Positions 1 to 12,282 of a DNA stretch of 64,000 nucleotides are shown in pieces. The notes under the pieces are model-generated. The model made no database searches, was not told the DNA's origin, and worked only from the letters and a program-made list of their open reading frames with translations. Both the position numbers and the translations under genes were made by a program. Positions within the stretch are counted from its first letter, which is position 1; each line of letters opens with the position of its first letter. Source of the stretch: Proteromonas lacertae (lineage: Eukaryota > Sar > Bigyra > Opalinata > Proteromonadidae); assembly GCA_002245135.1 (NCBI GenBank), contig NGBS01001163.1, positions 62,001 through 126,000 on the forward strand, written 5' to 3'.

Positions 1-3000
1 AATGTTGATAAATATGTAACAAATGGATAAATCACTTGATTTGGTTGAACATAGGAATAAAACACATTATCTTCACATTCATTTCCTATTCCATAACCTG
101 TATAAAATAACATCAATTTGGAAGTTCTTAAAACTGGAAGGATATAGCTCTTAGTCTTTTCATTACAACCACCTAATAGATATTGAACACCTCTTTCTTG
201 TAGTCTTACTACCAAATCAGTTGCTTCTTTCTGATTGGCTGGACAATCATGTAGTTCGATTCTGATAAATCTTCCTTGAACATTTCCAAATCGATTCATC
301 CAAGCATTTAGTTCAATTTGTGACATATAAGTAAAATGATAGTGAGTTTCTGTATTGTGGCTAATATCTAATATAAATGCAAATCCAATTATATCATCTT
401 CAACTAATTCTCTTGATGGATTAACTGAATAATCACTTGTCAAATATTTATTATCATGTAATAAATAGAAGAATGGTTCTGGTTTAATTGGAGATCCTAT
501 TGCTAAATAATCAACTGGAATACAATCTTGTAAAAAAGGTAAAGCGACAGTAAAACTCATATAATTATCTTTCTGAATTGGTAATTCACCTATTGGACTT
601 GTTACTATGTTATTATATAAATATGTTCTTAATGAAAAAGCATTATCTTTGTATTCTTGATTATATGTTAAAGCATTCTTTATAAACACTAATGACATAT
701 AAGAAACTAATTGTATTTCATTGAATAATAAAGTAGCATTTCCTTTAAATGTGTTGATTTGATCTTCAATTAAAGTGGCTTGTTCATTTGTTGCTACATC
801 TGATAATACCGTTGTTACATAAACACCATCAACTACTGATTTATTCTCCATATTATAAAACATTGTTGCTGAATAGTCTAATATTAATGAACCCATTTCA
901 CTATATGGATATTTCTCTCTAAATGCCATATAGAATCTGGCTGTATAATTCTGTACTGCTGTATAAAGGAAGAAATTAGATGAAGCATTATCTGTTCGAT
1001 TGTATATTGCTTCACTTACATTTAACCAATCTTCTGTTGTTGGATCTTCTATTTCTAAACAATCATAATCTCCATTTAAATTCTCAATGTATTTCTTTGA
1101 ATATTCAATCGTGTTATAACTATCTCTATTTATATATAAAAATATAATAATATAAAAATACAAGCTATTCTTGAGATATAAAAAGAACAATTTCATACCC
1201 TTAGAAAGTCTAATATGATATGATAATGGCATTCTTTGATTTGGAATCGTATTAATCTGTATAATATTGTGATAACTAATTTCACCACCAGATGGCAAGA
1301 TTGAGAATAATATCTTATTCTTTTCCATTAATATATTATCCAATGCCTTTCTTTCTTCAGTTGTTTGAGTACCAATCAAACAAATTATATCATTATATTT
1401 ATCTAATACACTTTTTACTTCTTCTTGCAATTCCTTTAGTGTGGAATAATGAATATAAACTGGAATAATATCACGAGAGTTTATTCCACCATCTTGATTA
1501 ATTACATCGAAGATCACATTTATATAATCCATTATTACACTATCGTTGTAGGAATATCTATCAAAAACCATCACAATTCGATATAATTCATATTTGGAAT
1601 ATTGTAATTTACCATTTTCATAATAACATTTCAATGTTAAGTTGTGTATTGGCATTAATCGATTATTGAATAATTGATCCATCACACGATCTGATTTAAT
1701 ACCATCAGTAAATTCAAATAAACCAATTTTGGCTTGAGCATAACCACTGTAATATATTTCATATTGATCATAAGCTGGATTTTGTACTGCTTGATGGAAT
1801 ATATAATTCTTATATAATGATGGTAAGAATGATGAAGATGATTCAATTGCCTAATCATTATTATATTAAACATAAACATACTTGTAATAACAATGAAATT
1901 ACATTTGTAATTAATCCAAAATCAACAAATATGGGAATTTCTCTTCCTAATAAATCTTCAAAATACTGTCGATATGGATCTAAAGTAGTTGTTTTCATTG
2001 TTGTACTTGAATGGCCCATGAAATAATATCCTGAATACTATTTTGAAAATAATAATTATAATGATAATATATATATATATACATTCATATTCTTATTGTT
2101 TCTACTTTCATCAACTAATGATTCATCTAATCCATATGCAATTACTGTGAAATTATTCTCTTTTGTCATTCCTTCTTTGTATAAAGCTTCCATTATTACT
2201 TGGATATATTCCTTTTCAATTGCTGCTATTATTGCTGTGTTATTATAACTATCAACACTCATAGATCGAATATAATTTGTCACATTTACAGCTTGTTCTT
2301 CTGTTGCTTCGATCATTTCAAATATACCAATTTTACTTTCAGTACATCCTTTCTCTATTAAATCTTTTAATAATACTTTATAACTTGTTTGGCCATATTT
2401 CTTTGTTGATGTGATAATTGCAACTCGATCAAAATTATCTTCTCTTTGTATAAAGTTAGAAGCTAACATACTAAATGAACTAGTTTCTATTCTTCCAAAT
2501 ATGACATTATTCTCACAAAAATCACCACCTACTTCATTCATAAAGAATATTTGAATATCTAATGATGATAATGAGATTGAGATATTCTCCATAATGTCTG
2601 GATCTGTAAATACCAATACTGAAGATAATTCATACTCTTTATTATTCTCTTTTATCACTTCGATTGCTTTGTTTACTCCTTCTTTTATGTCAATTATTAT
2701 GGATTTAATCTGTTTTCCTAATATCAAATTCTATAATAAATAATATAAATAAAAATAATATACCTGACTAAGGTTACTTATCATTTTCTCTATAAAGATT
2801 CTTATTATTTTGTTCTTATATTGTTCCATATTCATCACAAATCCAATTGAGAAAAAATCTAATTCCACTTCTCCATTAATAGAATTTTCTAGAAAATTAC
2901 AACTACTTGTATTAATTCGATTGTAAAATTCACTAACTCCAAAATCAGTTTCTGCTTCTATTACATACATCACTTCACCATAACCATATTCTGAAGTTGA

Positions 3001-4108
3001 TGGAGTATGATCAGCAGATTTACCATTCAATTTAACAAAATAAAATGGAACTGAAATATAATGATTATTTGTCAAATACATAGTTCCACCTGGATAGGGA
3101 ATTGGATCAGAATATATATATGATAATAACGTATAAATATTATTTGTTGGATATTTAGCTGATGTATTTCGAATATGATCTAATAAAGCTAAAGTATAAG
3201 TCATTTTGAAATCTGAAGCATCTAAAAAACGATCAACATACTCTCTTTGATATTCAGTTACTTTATCATTCGTTTCTCTTCCTGTATAACCTGTTATAAA
3301 GACATTATCTTCATTCAATGCATCAGGAGTATTTTCTTTAGCTATTTCATCTAATGTAGAATATTCTAAATCACTAGGTAAGAAAAAGACTGGATAATTG
3401 TCAATATCTTTAGTTAATTTAGTAATTATTTCATCTCTTCTGAATTTTAAAAAATCAACTAAACTATCTTTACTGTTCGTTCTTATCAATGTCACACATT
3501 TATCATATTTTGTAATTGATTGGATATAGATCGGTTTACCTGTATTATTCAATATTTCATTGGCACTATACACATTTTCAACTCCAAAGAAGTTAAATGA
3601 GTCTAAAAGTCTTTCTTCATAGAATTTGTCTAATTCAGAGTTTTCAAATAGAAATGATACTTTACCATCATAATTGGCTGATATGATCGATAAAACTATA
3701 ATATATTATATATGATATTATACTGTTCTTAAAGAAGGGAATGACTGTTACACCATTTATGAAGTTTTTGTTACATCTACCCATACTGACTTGATTCATA
3801 CACACTATCAACACTTTATCATTCTTTAAATGTTCTGAATTTGAGTTCAATAACTCATTATCACATTCTGCTACAAGAATATCATGCTTATTGTTTGTCA
3901 CTGCATCGTCGATGATTTCTTTATACTTGTTGGAATCAACATCATTATTAATATCAATTGGGTCTATCTTAATATCTTCATGAAGAGAATCATAAGTTTT
4001 AAAGAATTTGTCAAAGTATTTGTCTGCGCTCTTCTTAAAGTAACCAATTTGAAAATTGTAACAGGTACAGCAGCTTAAAAAAAATACCAAATACAATCTT
4101 AACATCAT
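1..4108 (-). CDS. Receptor-like protein with tandem type-1 periplasmic-binding modules (3' end beyond window)
   Basis: The start is ATG at 4108, followed by a hydrophobic signal peptide of about 17 residues. The protein continues across short introns near 3723-3696, 2758-2727, 2085-2040 and 1890-1860 and a longer one of about 70 nt near 1198-1127, and runs off the left edge. Four successive modules of about 400 residues are visible, roughly 4108-2870, 2870-1640, 1640-420 and 420 to the edge. Each looks like the urea/amide-type periplasmic binding fold (UrtA/FmdD, Peripla_BP type 1). A typical stretch at about 1420-1260 reads DIICLIGTQTTEERKAL, then a segment ending in NTIPNQRMP. In bacteria this family binds small amides for uptake. 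Eukaryotic relatives form ligand-binding ectodomains, sometimes ahead of seven-helix segments. No membrane segment is seen before the edge, so class C receptor versus secreted binding protein is open. The fold call is fairly secure; the ligand is unknown. Confidence 0.68.
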
Positions 4109-4671
4109 TTAAAAAATAACGATTGATGTTTCAATAACAACAAACTTGGCTTGATTGAAATAAAATTTGCGTTAATTTATGAAGATTAATAATGTTACTC
4201 TCATATTATTTACTATATCACATTTTAAATTGCATTTCATCTTAAAATTTGAATAATACTCTAAAATTTATTTATGTTTATAATTTGAATATCATCATAC
4301 TTTCAATCTTATGTCTTCTTTTGTAATAATCCTATATCATTAAATGTTTCAAGCATATTGTTATAATGTTATTATTTGAATAGATAATGGAATGAGTGAG
4401 AAAGGATTAAAAATGTTGATTAAAAAACTGAAAGATTACTGTTCATTCAAATGAAATCTAACAGGAAATGAATTAGATGAAAGTGAATTGAGATTAATGA
4501 AACAATTGGAATAATCAAGCTAGATGGAATATGTGAAGAAGAAAAGAAAGAATTATCAAAACAATTCTTTAATATCCAATAAAATCTATTATTACTTTAT
4601 TTCATTTTTTTTTATTTCTTAACATACAATACATTAATAATAATAATAACAACAATCATAATTATAAGAAT
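4109..4671. other. Intergenic region with a possible leucine-rich-repeat gene remnant
   Basis: No intact gene is visible. Plus-strand codons at about 4394-4560 spell short leucine-rich pieces, including NLTGNELDESELRLMKQLE, broken by stops. The spacing (L..L...L, then L.GN.LD) resembles ribonuclease-inhibitor-type leucine-rich repeats. I read it as the tail of a decayed LRR gene, with low confidence. The rest is AT-rich sequence upstream of the receptor gene. Confidence 0.3.
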
Positions 4672-6148
4672 CTATAGCTCTCTATCATATTCATCAACAG
4701 AGAGCGGATCAAAATTCAATTGCTTACTATAACTTTTACAAATAACAGGAGTTTCAAACTTCATTTCATATACACAAGTACTAGGTTCAACTACATTCAC
4801 TATTCTATTTTCCATTCCACATATCACTTCAACTTTCACTGATCTTTCAGGTCCATTCCAACACTTTTCACCATGTAAATAATAGAAAGTGTTATTTTCT
4901 CTATGATCAAAATTACCCATTAATAACGAATCTTGTTTGACAGTTTTCATAAAACATATTTCATATTTATATTTATCAATATCTTCACTTATACATTCAT
5001 CTACTATTCCTAATATTGCATAATCATCTTGATTTTCTTTTATCACTTCCATTTCTTTTATTTTATTGTTATAATTATCTAATAAATCTTTTACTTCATC
5101 TTTCTTTTCATTGTATTTATTTCTAGCGTTATTCGCTTCTTCAGATGAATAATCACTCGGTGGATCGTATTGAGACATGTCAATTTCATTAATTGCTTCA
5201 TTTTCTTTATTTTGTAGCTGGTGTGACATTTTAATTATTTCTTCCTGACATCTATATTGGATTGTAATATTATATATAATCTGTTTTAGTTGTTCAACTG
5301 ATAATGAGTTTATATCTAATTTACTATATAAATCTTCTCTTTTTTCTTCAATTTTAAATTCATTTATTCTTCTTTCTTTTTCCTATTTATATATAATTAT
5401 TATATAATACTTCTAATTCTACCTTTTCTTCTTTTTCTTTTATTTCTTTCAACTCATTCAGTTCTTTTTGCTTACTTTCTACCTCAGATTTCATACTATC
5501 TATTTCTTCCTTTATTCTTTCATATTTTTCTTTTCCTTTTTCATAATATTCCTTTTTCAATTCACTTGATTGTCTTAGAATTTCTTCTTCTTCTATTTTC
5601 TTTGTTCTAATTAATATTTATAATATAATATACAAATAGTCATGATATAACTCTTCACATGTATTTTTACATTTTATTTCATTATTCAAATATTCATCAC
5701 TTCCATCACAACAATCACATACTCCATCATTCACATATGCACTTTTAATATAACGACCTAAGAAACCTTTGTTTATACAATAGAACTGATTATCTAAACA
5801 GGCAGCTAACTTCAATTGAGGAAATATAAATCAATTAATAATAGTCTCATATAAAAAATGATATAAGTTCCAGGTTCATCTGATGCCATCTTGACAATCA
5901 CAATAATTATCGTTTATTTGTGAAAATGGAATAGTTAAAGAACCATCTTTGCATGTGAACTAAATGGTGAGAATAAAATTACCAATACTTGTTTTGGTTC
6001 ATCTAAATCTCCTGTATATTCACTTTGCTTGGATAGAGGAACACCATGAATATATGTTGATTGAGTATATTTAACGCATATATTGAAAATTACAAGCTAT
6101 CAATAAATACAATTGTAAAATATATACAAAAACAATAATAGATTTCAT
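4672..6148 (-). CDS. Glucosidase II beta subunit (PRKCSH-like)
   Basis: This is the regulatory subunit of ER glucosidase II, which trims glucose from N-glycans on new glycoproteins. From the ATG at 6148 there is a signal peptide (MKSIIVFVYILQLYLLIA), then two LDL-receptor-A-like cysteine motifs (CDCQDG near 5890 and DGVCDCCDGSDEY near 5715). A long acidic coiled coil follows at about 5600-5050, then a C-terminal mannose-6-phosphate-receptor-homology domain at about 4990-4730 (GEKCWNG, CxYEM). The protein ends DREL, a plausible variant of the HDEL retention signal usual in this family. Several introns of about 30-45 nt interrupt it. Just after the first LDL-A motif, near 5888, the frame is off by one base compared with the family pattern DGSDEPGT, and no normal donor site follows it. 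An assembly indel is likely. Confidence 0.85.
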
Positions 6149-6282
6149 TCTCAATGAAGAAAAAGAATTTCTAGAAAAATGGGTTATGAAAATTCAAACT
6201 ATAGAATCAAACCTATTTTGTTTTAAAAATCATCCTTTAACAAAACAACATATTAAAAATCATTTCATATCCCATTATTTAC

Positions 6283-7035
6283 TTAGAAATCAGCATTGAA
6301 TTCGGTATAATCAAAATCTTTGAAGTTGTTTTTGTTTAACCAAAATCCTTTTTTACCTAATTCACCTGTTCCTGGAGCAAACATCAAACCATAGATGTTA
6401 ATTTCACCTTTATCAAATAATGGTTTGACATGTTGATGTTGAGATAATCTCAACACACTGTTTCCACAATGAATATCACAGATTTTGTCATATTTTTTAA
6501 CTGGATCAGTTATATCTGCCAACTTTTTTGCATTCTTTTTAATTACTTGAACTGCACAATCTAACCATTGATTCAAATCATTTTGAGCTGGACTTTTCTC
6601 CTAAAAATTGTAAATACAATAGAATACTTCAGCTAATTTCATGGCTGCACCAATACCACCACAATTGTAATGTCCAACAATAATTAAGTTTCTAATACTC
6701 AAGTGATTAACACCATAATCAAGAACTAAATATATAAATGTAAAATTCAGAAAACATTATACCATTATTCAAACTCTTATCATATGTGTTGATGCAGTTT
6801 GCAATATTACGAGTAGTAAAGAAATCACCCTAAAATGAGTTGAATTAATTGATTATACTGGATTAGCATTAGCAACTAAACTAATTGGAGCACGACTATC
6901 AGAACATCCAATACAGAGAGCATAAGGCTTTTGAACAGATTCTAAACTCTTTAATAAAGTTGGATTCTTTCCATTGAATTCTTTAATCCACACTCGATTA
7001 GCACTTACAATTTTTGATATAATTCCTGAAGACAT
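6283..7035 (-). CDS. Beta-class carbonic anhydrase
   Basis: The enzyme interconverts CO2 and bicarbonate using zinc. The start is MSSGIISKIV at 7035. The first active-site block is CIGCSDSRAP, with zinc ligand Cys44 and the Asp46/Arg48 dyad. The second block lies in the exon near 6690: VGHYNCGGIGAAMKLA, carrying the zinc ligands His and Cys. Introns of about 35-45 nt lie near 6850-6830, 6765-6725 and 6625-6598. The C-terminal part (6576-6283) has the expected helical region and ends FNADF. There is no clear organelle leader, so it is probably cytosolic. The total of about 210 residues is normal for the family. It sits head-to-tail downstream of the DEAD-box helicase, with about 130 nt between them. 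Confidence 0.92.
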
Positions 7036-7164
7036 AATGAGAAATATGAAATTTTAAAATGAAAAGATTTATATCCGTTTCAGAATATTCTTTTTTTATT
7101 TTTTCATTATATCATTGGTTTATATAATCAAAATAAAATAGAAATAACAATTATTATTGTTGTT

Positions 7165-8504
7165 CTAACTGTTCATTTTTTTACCAGCTTCCAGTGATTC
7201 TAATTCACCGTTCTTCTTTCTCTCTTCATTTTTCAACTTGATTTCTTTCTTTATTTTTTTGTTCAACCTTCTCTTTCTACTGAACAAACTATCTAATCTA
7301 CTACTAGATAGATCAATCTTCTCAATCTCTTTAGCCAACAAATTATCTTCTCCTTTACATACTAAATTTATTACAGTACCATCTCTATTACATCTACCAG
7401 TTCTACCACATCTATGAATGTAAGAAATAACATCTTTTGGGAAATCGTATTGAATTACACAGTCTACGTTAGTTGTGTTAATACCTCTACTAATGATATC
7501 AGTAGTGATTAATATTTTCACTTCATTGTTAATAAATGCCTTTAATTTCTTTTCTTTCACATACGGCAAGTCATTTTTATTAAATCTTTCATATGGAAAT
7601 GTAAATTTGTTATTTTTAAGATATTCATCAATTATTTCCATCGATTTTATAGTATTAACAAAAATTAAGAAGGATTTATGTTCCGTTGATGATATTATTT
7701 CTTGCATTTTTTTCAATTTCTCTTCTTCATTCTCTAATTCTATTTTTTGGATTTTTAAATTTGGATTAACTCTGTGATTATAATCACTCTCTACAATATG
7801 TAAATCAGGTAAAAATTTCTTTAATAATATTCCTGGAGACTTCTTACCTTCAAATGAAATAGTTGCTCCACTAAATATGAATTGCAGAGGAGGTACTAAA
7901 TGATTTTTGAAATATCTTAAAAGTGGCCAAACAAAGTGAACTGAACTGCTATCTAACAAAAAATCTACTTCATCTAATATTATAGTATCTATTGACTTGA
8001 AATAGGGTGATTTCATATATCTGAATATCTGATTTGGGGTTGATAGAATGTAATTTGATAGAATGGATGTAGAAGGTTGCCAAGGTGGATAAGCTAATAT
8101 TGACTCTGATTTAAACCTGTCATATACTGTATTCCCCATTTCGCTTACTTGAGTGATTAATTCTCTTCTTGGAGCTATTATCATTACTTTTGGTGCTCTT
8201 GTCTATTTTTAATATAATATATATAAGAATAATATGTTAATACTGGTGGTTTTTGATGAATTTGGATTGTAGGAAGTAAGTAAGCTAATGTTTTCCCACT
8301 TCCTGTCTCAGATGCTATTAATACATTTTTCTTCGACTTAATAACAGGAAAAGACTATGATAATGCAATAATTATTATACGGCTGATTGAATAGGTGTTG
8401 GTTCTTCAATTTTCAATTGTTTCAGTTTCTCACATATTTTTGAATCGATACCTAAATCTGAAAATGATGAAAAATAACGAACTGATCTTCTAATTAACAA
8501 CATA
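7165..8504 (-). CDS. DEAD-box RNA helicase, probably mitochondrial (DDX28/MRH4-like)
   Basis: ATP-dependent RNA helicase. ATG at 8504 opens a basic, Ser/Arg-rich leader (MLLIRRSVRYFSSF) that looks like a mitochondrial presequence. Motifs in order: Q-motif (EEPTPIQSA), Walker A ASETGSGKT (near 8310), Ib region TPNQ, Walker B as DEVD (near 7970), SGAT in place of SAT, TTDIISRGIN, and HRCGRTGR (near 7400). Two small introns lie at about 8384-8360 and 8240-8205; the rest is one exon. The lysine-rich C-terminus suits RNA binding. DEVD and the leader fit mitochondrial-ribosome helicases such as DDX28 or MRH4; the exact orthologue is not settled. Start and motifs are clear. Confidence 0.9.
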
Positions 8505-8643
8505 TTAAGAATTTTTATATTCGAATCAAACCAGAGTCAAGCTTATTTACTATTCTTTTAAATTTCATTTGTAATTATTCACAATACAAACAAAATAATA
8601 CTTAAATAATATCTTTTAGAAAAAAACGAAGAAAGAAAATGAT

Positions 8644-9870
8644 TTATAAAGTTCTACCTGTTACAAAATCTATTTTACTTGACTTAATCCACTTATCATT
8701 ATCATCACCATCAACATCATTCAAATCATCAAGCATATCGTTACCAGTAGTATTATTATTGTTGACATTATCTTCACATTTTTGAACTAAAGGATCTGAA
8801 TCAAATCCACCTGCTAATTTCCATTGTAACATCTGAACTGTATAAAATGGTCCATACACATTTTCATCATTTTCACTCCATTTATATTTCCATTGAATTT
8901 GAGCAATTTCTGGTTTTACTGTTTTAATAATCTCATTTACATAAATCTCTTTTATTTCTATTCTTGTCATTTCATATAAATCTTTCAAATTCCCTTCCAT
9001 CACTAATCTATCCACAATTTCAATTAATTTATAAAAAGTATCCATATCAACTTTAATATTTTCAGATTCTTTCTTTTCTTCTTCTTTTTCTTCTTTTTTA
9101 ATTGCAGATGGTAAAAATGATAATAAGTTACTGTTATTCTTTTTATCTTTATTTATTTTTTGTCCTTTCAATTTCTTCATTCTGTCTGATGGTGTTTCAT
9201 TATCATCTTTAAGAATATCTAACAATTGTTCTAAAAATAAAATCATATTAAATGGTGTAAAATTTTCTTCTTCTTCTTCTAGTTTATTATTATTATTATT
9301 TTTTATTTCATATATTTCCATTTTGTCTATATTATCTAAGAATTCATCAGGATTATCTATCTCGTCTTGAGTTTTAATTATTTTTCTTCTTACATAATTG
9401 CCAGATTGATCAAAGTAACCTTCATCCATTTCTTGTCTTAAATTAAATGGTTCTAATTCTTCACCATCATCTCCTTTGTTTCTACTATTCATATCTTCAC
9501 CTTGTGCATGGACAATCTTTTTTATTTTATGCTATTTTTATAAATAATTATAAACTAATTTATACTTCATTTTTCTTTTTTATTGCTTTACCATTTTCAT
9601 CTTCTTCTTCACTATCTGTTCCTGATAATGCTTTTTCTTCATCATCATCGGAATAATCTTCATCTTCTATTTCTCTAATTCATTATAATGATAAGGTTGA
9701 ATATATACTGTAATTCATTATCTTCTTCTACTTTATTTAACTCTTTTGGCACACCATAGCCATCTAATTCTTCTGGACTATATTATTATATATTAAATTA
9801 TAGAATACGTGTAAGCATTGTCTTTATCAGAAGAAACTATTTTTCTCGATTTTCTAGATGGTGGAGGCAT
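8644..9870 (-). CDS. CD2BP2/LIN1-like U5 snRNP protein with GYF domain
   Basis: In other eukaryotes this protein belongs to the U5 snRNP before tri-snRNP assembly and binds proline-rich partners through a GYF domain. The likely start is MPPPSRKSRK at 9870, like the basic start of human CD2BP2. Acidic exons follow (9780-9560), then the family core EPFNLRQEMDEGYFDQSGNY at about 9450-9390. The C-terminal GYF domain is at about 8890-8660 (WKYKW, then YGPFYTVQMLQWKLAGGF) and the protein ends KIDFVTGRTL. Four short introns of about 30-40 nt are visible. An upstream ATG (MSKRERN, near 9937) does not splice into frame. The domain order and the EPFNL motif make the call strong. Confidence 0.9.
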
Positions 9871-10032
9871 ATCTACCAAAGTCCTAATAATATTGTATGA
9901 AATATCATAAAGATACATTTCTCTCTCTTTTACTCATAATTTTGATTTATATTCTATTGCGATAATTCTGATCAGATCTTGATAATCAAGCCAAGTTTTT
10001 TGTTGTGAGTTTTTAAATTTTTATAACCAATA

Positions 10033-12175
10033 ATGCTATCTGCTGATTTTAAATTTAGTCTCGATAATAATATTAAACCAAAGACTGTTGTTGTTGGATA
10101 TTGTATGTTAGAATTATGTTTTATTCATAGATGATGGTGAAAACCCTTGTCTTACTGCTGCAACAAACACAGGCAAAATACTTTTACACAATCCACACGA
10201 AAGGACAGAGGATAACAAATCCACAAAGTTTTTAAACATCAATAAAGACATAACAGCAATATGTTCAGGTAAATTAAAGCCAACTGTACAGAGAGATATG
10301 TTAATGATAGGTACAGAATCCACACTCCAAGCATACGATGCAGAAGATAATTGTGATGTATTCTTCAGAGAAGCATCAGATGGAATATCCTCTATGACAT
10401 TTGGCACAATTATGAACCATGAAAATCCATTAGCAATAGTTGGAGGTAATTGCTCAATATTAGGATTTGATAGTGAAGGAAATGACGCATATTGGACCGT
10501 TACTGGAGATAACGTATCCTGTCTCCATATTTGTGATACAGACAACGACCATGAGAATGAATTATTAATAGCCTCCGATGATTATGAATTAAAAATATTA
10601 AAAGATGATGAAGTTGTATCAGAAATTACAGAAAATGGACCAATTGTGGAGATGTGTTCATTCGATAATAATCTCTTTGGATATGGTATAAAGAATGGAA
10701 CAATTGGTATATATAATAATAACGAAAGAATATGGAGAAAAAAAGGAAAAAATCAAATTTCCAGTTTAACTGCCTATGATATAGATGCAGATGATAATCA
10801 GGAGTTAATTACTGGTTGGACAAATGGAAAAGTGGAAATGAGACGTCAAAATGATGGTCATTTAGTATGTAAAGATAAAATGGATAGTGCAGTAGCTGGT
10901 AGTTTTGTCTGTGATTTTAGAAAGAATGGTAGAAATGAATTAGTTGTTTTAAGTAGTGAAGGTCAAGTCAAAGGATATACAACGCTAGATAATGAACCAA
11001 CACGTAAATTAGTAATAGAAAATGAAATGGATATGGAAAAAGAGAATGAATTATTACAAAGAAAAGCTGCTTTAACAGCACAACTAACTGCATTAAAAAA
11101 TTCACAAGATCAAACTCAAGAAATTCCACCTGGACAATTACCTATAGGAACGAAAGTAATGAATAAGTTGAATTTAGATCCAGTTAATCATTGCTTAAAT
11201 TTGAAATTAACTGCTACTAATGAAACTGTAATTACTGCAGCTGTAGTGTTATGTGAAGATGGAGTATTAGGAAATGAATCAATTATTACATACCCAAAAA
11301 TTCCATCATCTGAAGTGAATGTGTCTTTAAAACCAATTAAAAATCAAAAAACGAATTTATTGATACAAGTATTAGTATCTCCACGAGGTTATTATGAACA
11401 ATACACTATATTTGAATTAGAACAGATGCTACCAAAATTCTCACTGTTTATTGCAGATGAAGCATCGGAAGCTCTACAAAATCCTCCTGGTTGTGTTTCA
11501 TTTAAAATAAAGGAAAGAATTAATCGAATCTGTTTATGGGTTGCACAGAGTTATTTAATTGGTGAAGTCAATCCTACTGGACCAAATGGAGATAATTTGA
11601 GAGTAGCCGTTACACATTTAGTAACAAATGAAAAATTGAGAATTATCGTTACACCTGATGGACCAGTGAATAAAGTGCAGATTCGATGTAATAATATGGA
11701 ATTATGTGGAGAAATAATACAAGATTTATGTATGTTTTTAAAGATTACAGATTTAGAAAGTTTAGCTGAATTTCCTGATGAAATAAATAGATTTGTGGAA
11801 GTATTGAATTTAGTTGAGGAATATAATGCTACTAGAATGAATATGACTGCTGAGATGGCTGATAACACTAATTTATTGAAAATGTATGTAATTAGGTGTG
11901 AAGACTCTCGGATTTTAGGAGATATGGATAATATGGTTAAAACATACCAGGAATTGATGGTTATGAACAGAGAAATGATAGGTGAATATCAAAAGAGAGC
12001 AAATAACCACCAAGAGTTGTTGAAAGTGTTAAAAGAAGTTAACAAAATGATAGAAAAAGCATCTAATCTAAGAGTTGGCACTCACAGAACACAGTTAATC
12101 AGTGTTTGTCGTCAAGCTATGAAAGAGAATAAAATTAGGAATTTATTGACATACATACAAGAAGGACATAAGTAG
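10033..12175 (+). CDS. BBS2: BBS2, BBSome subunit
   Basis: BBS2 is a core part of the BBSome, which carries membrane cargo in and out of cilia. The protein starts MLSADFKFSLD at 10033. One intron (about 28 nt, 10100-10129) splits the first propeller blade, and the rest is a single exon. Landmarks matching the family are PCLTAAT.TGKI..HNPH, then ESTLQAYDAEDNCDVFFRE, GGNCSILGFD.EGND..WTVTGDNV, and GYGIKNGTIGIYNN near 10680. LITGWTNGKVEMR lies near 10810. The length, about 700 residues, is close to animal BBS2 (about 720). The N-terminal beta-propeller, hinge coiled coil (near 11040) and C-terminal GAE/platform region are all present. Its presence is strong evidence that the organism builds cilia. 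Confidence 0.96.
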
Positions 12176-12282
12176 TATTTGTTTTAATTATTAATATTTT
12201 CTCATTATTGACAAGTTTTGTGAAATACAAATAAATACACTTTCATTCAAGCCTCTAACTTGTATCATAATATTTTTTAAAA

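Noticed and set aside
1682-2026. Short frames on both strands at 1.7-2.0 kb
   Set aside because: They overlap exons of the tandem-binding-module gene, which read through this place in another frame with proper splice sites.
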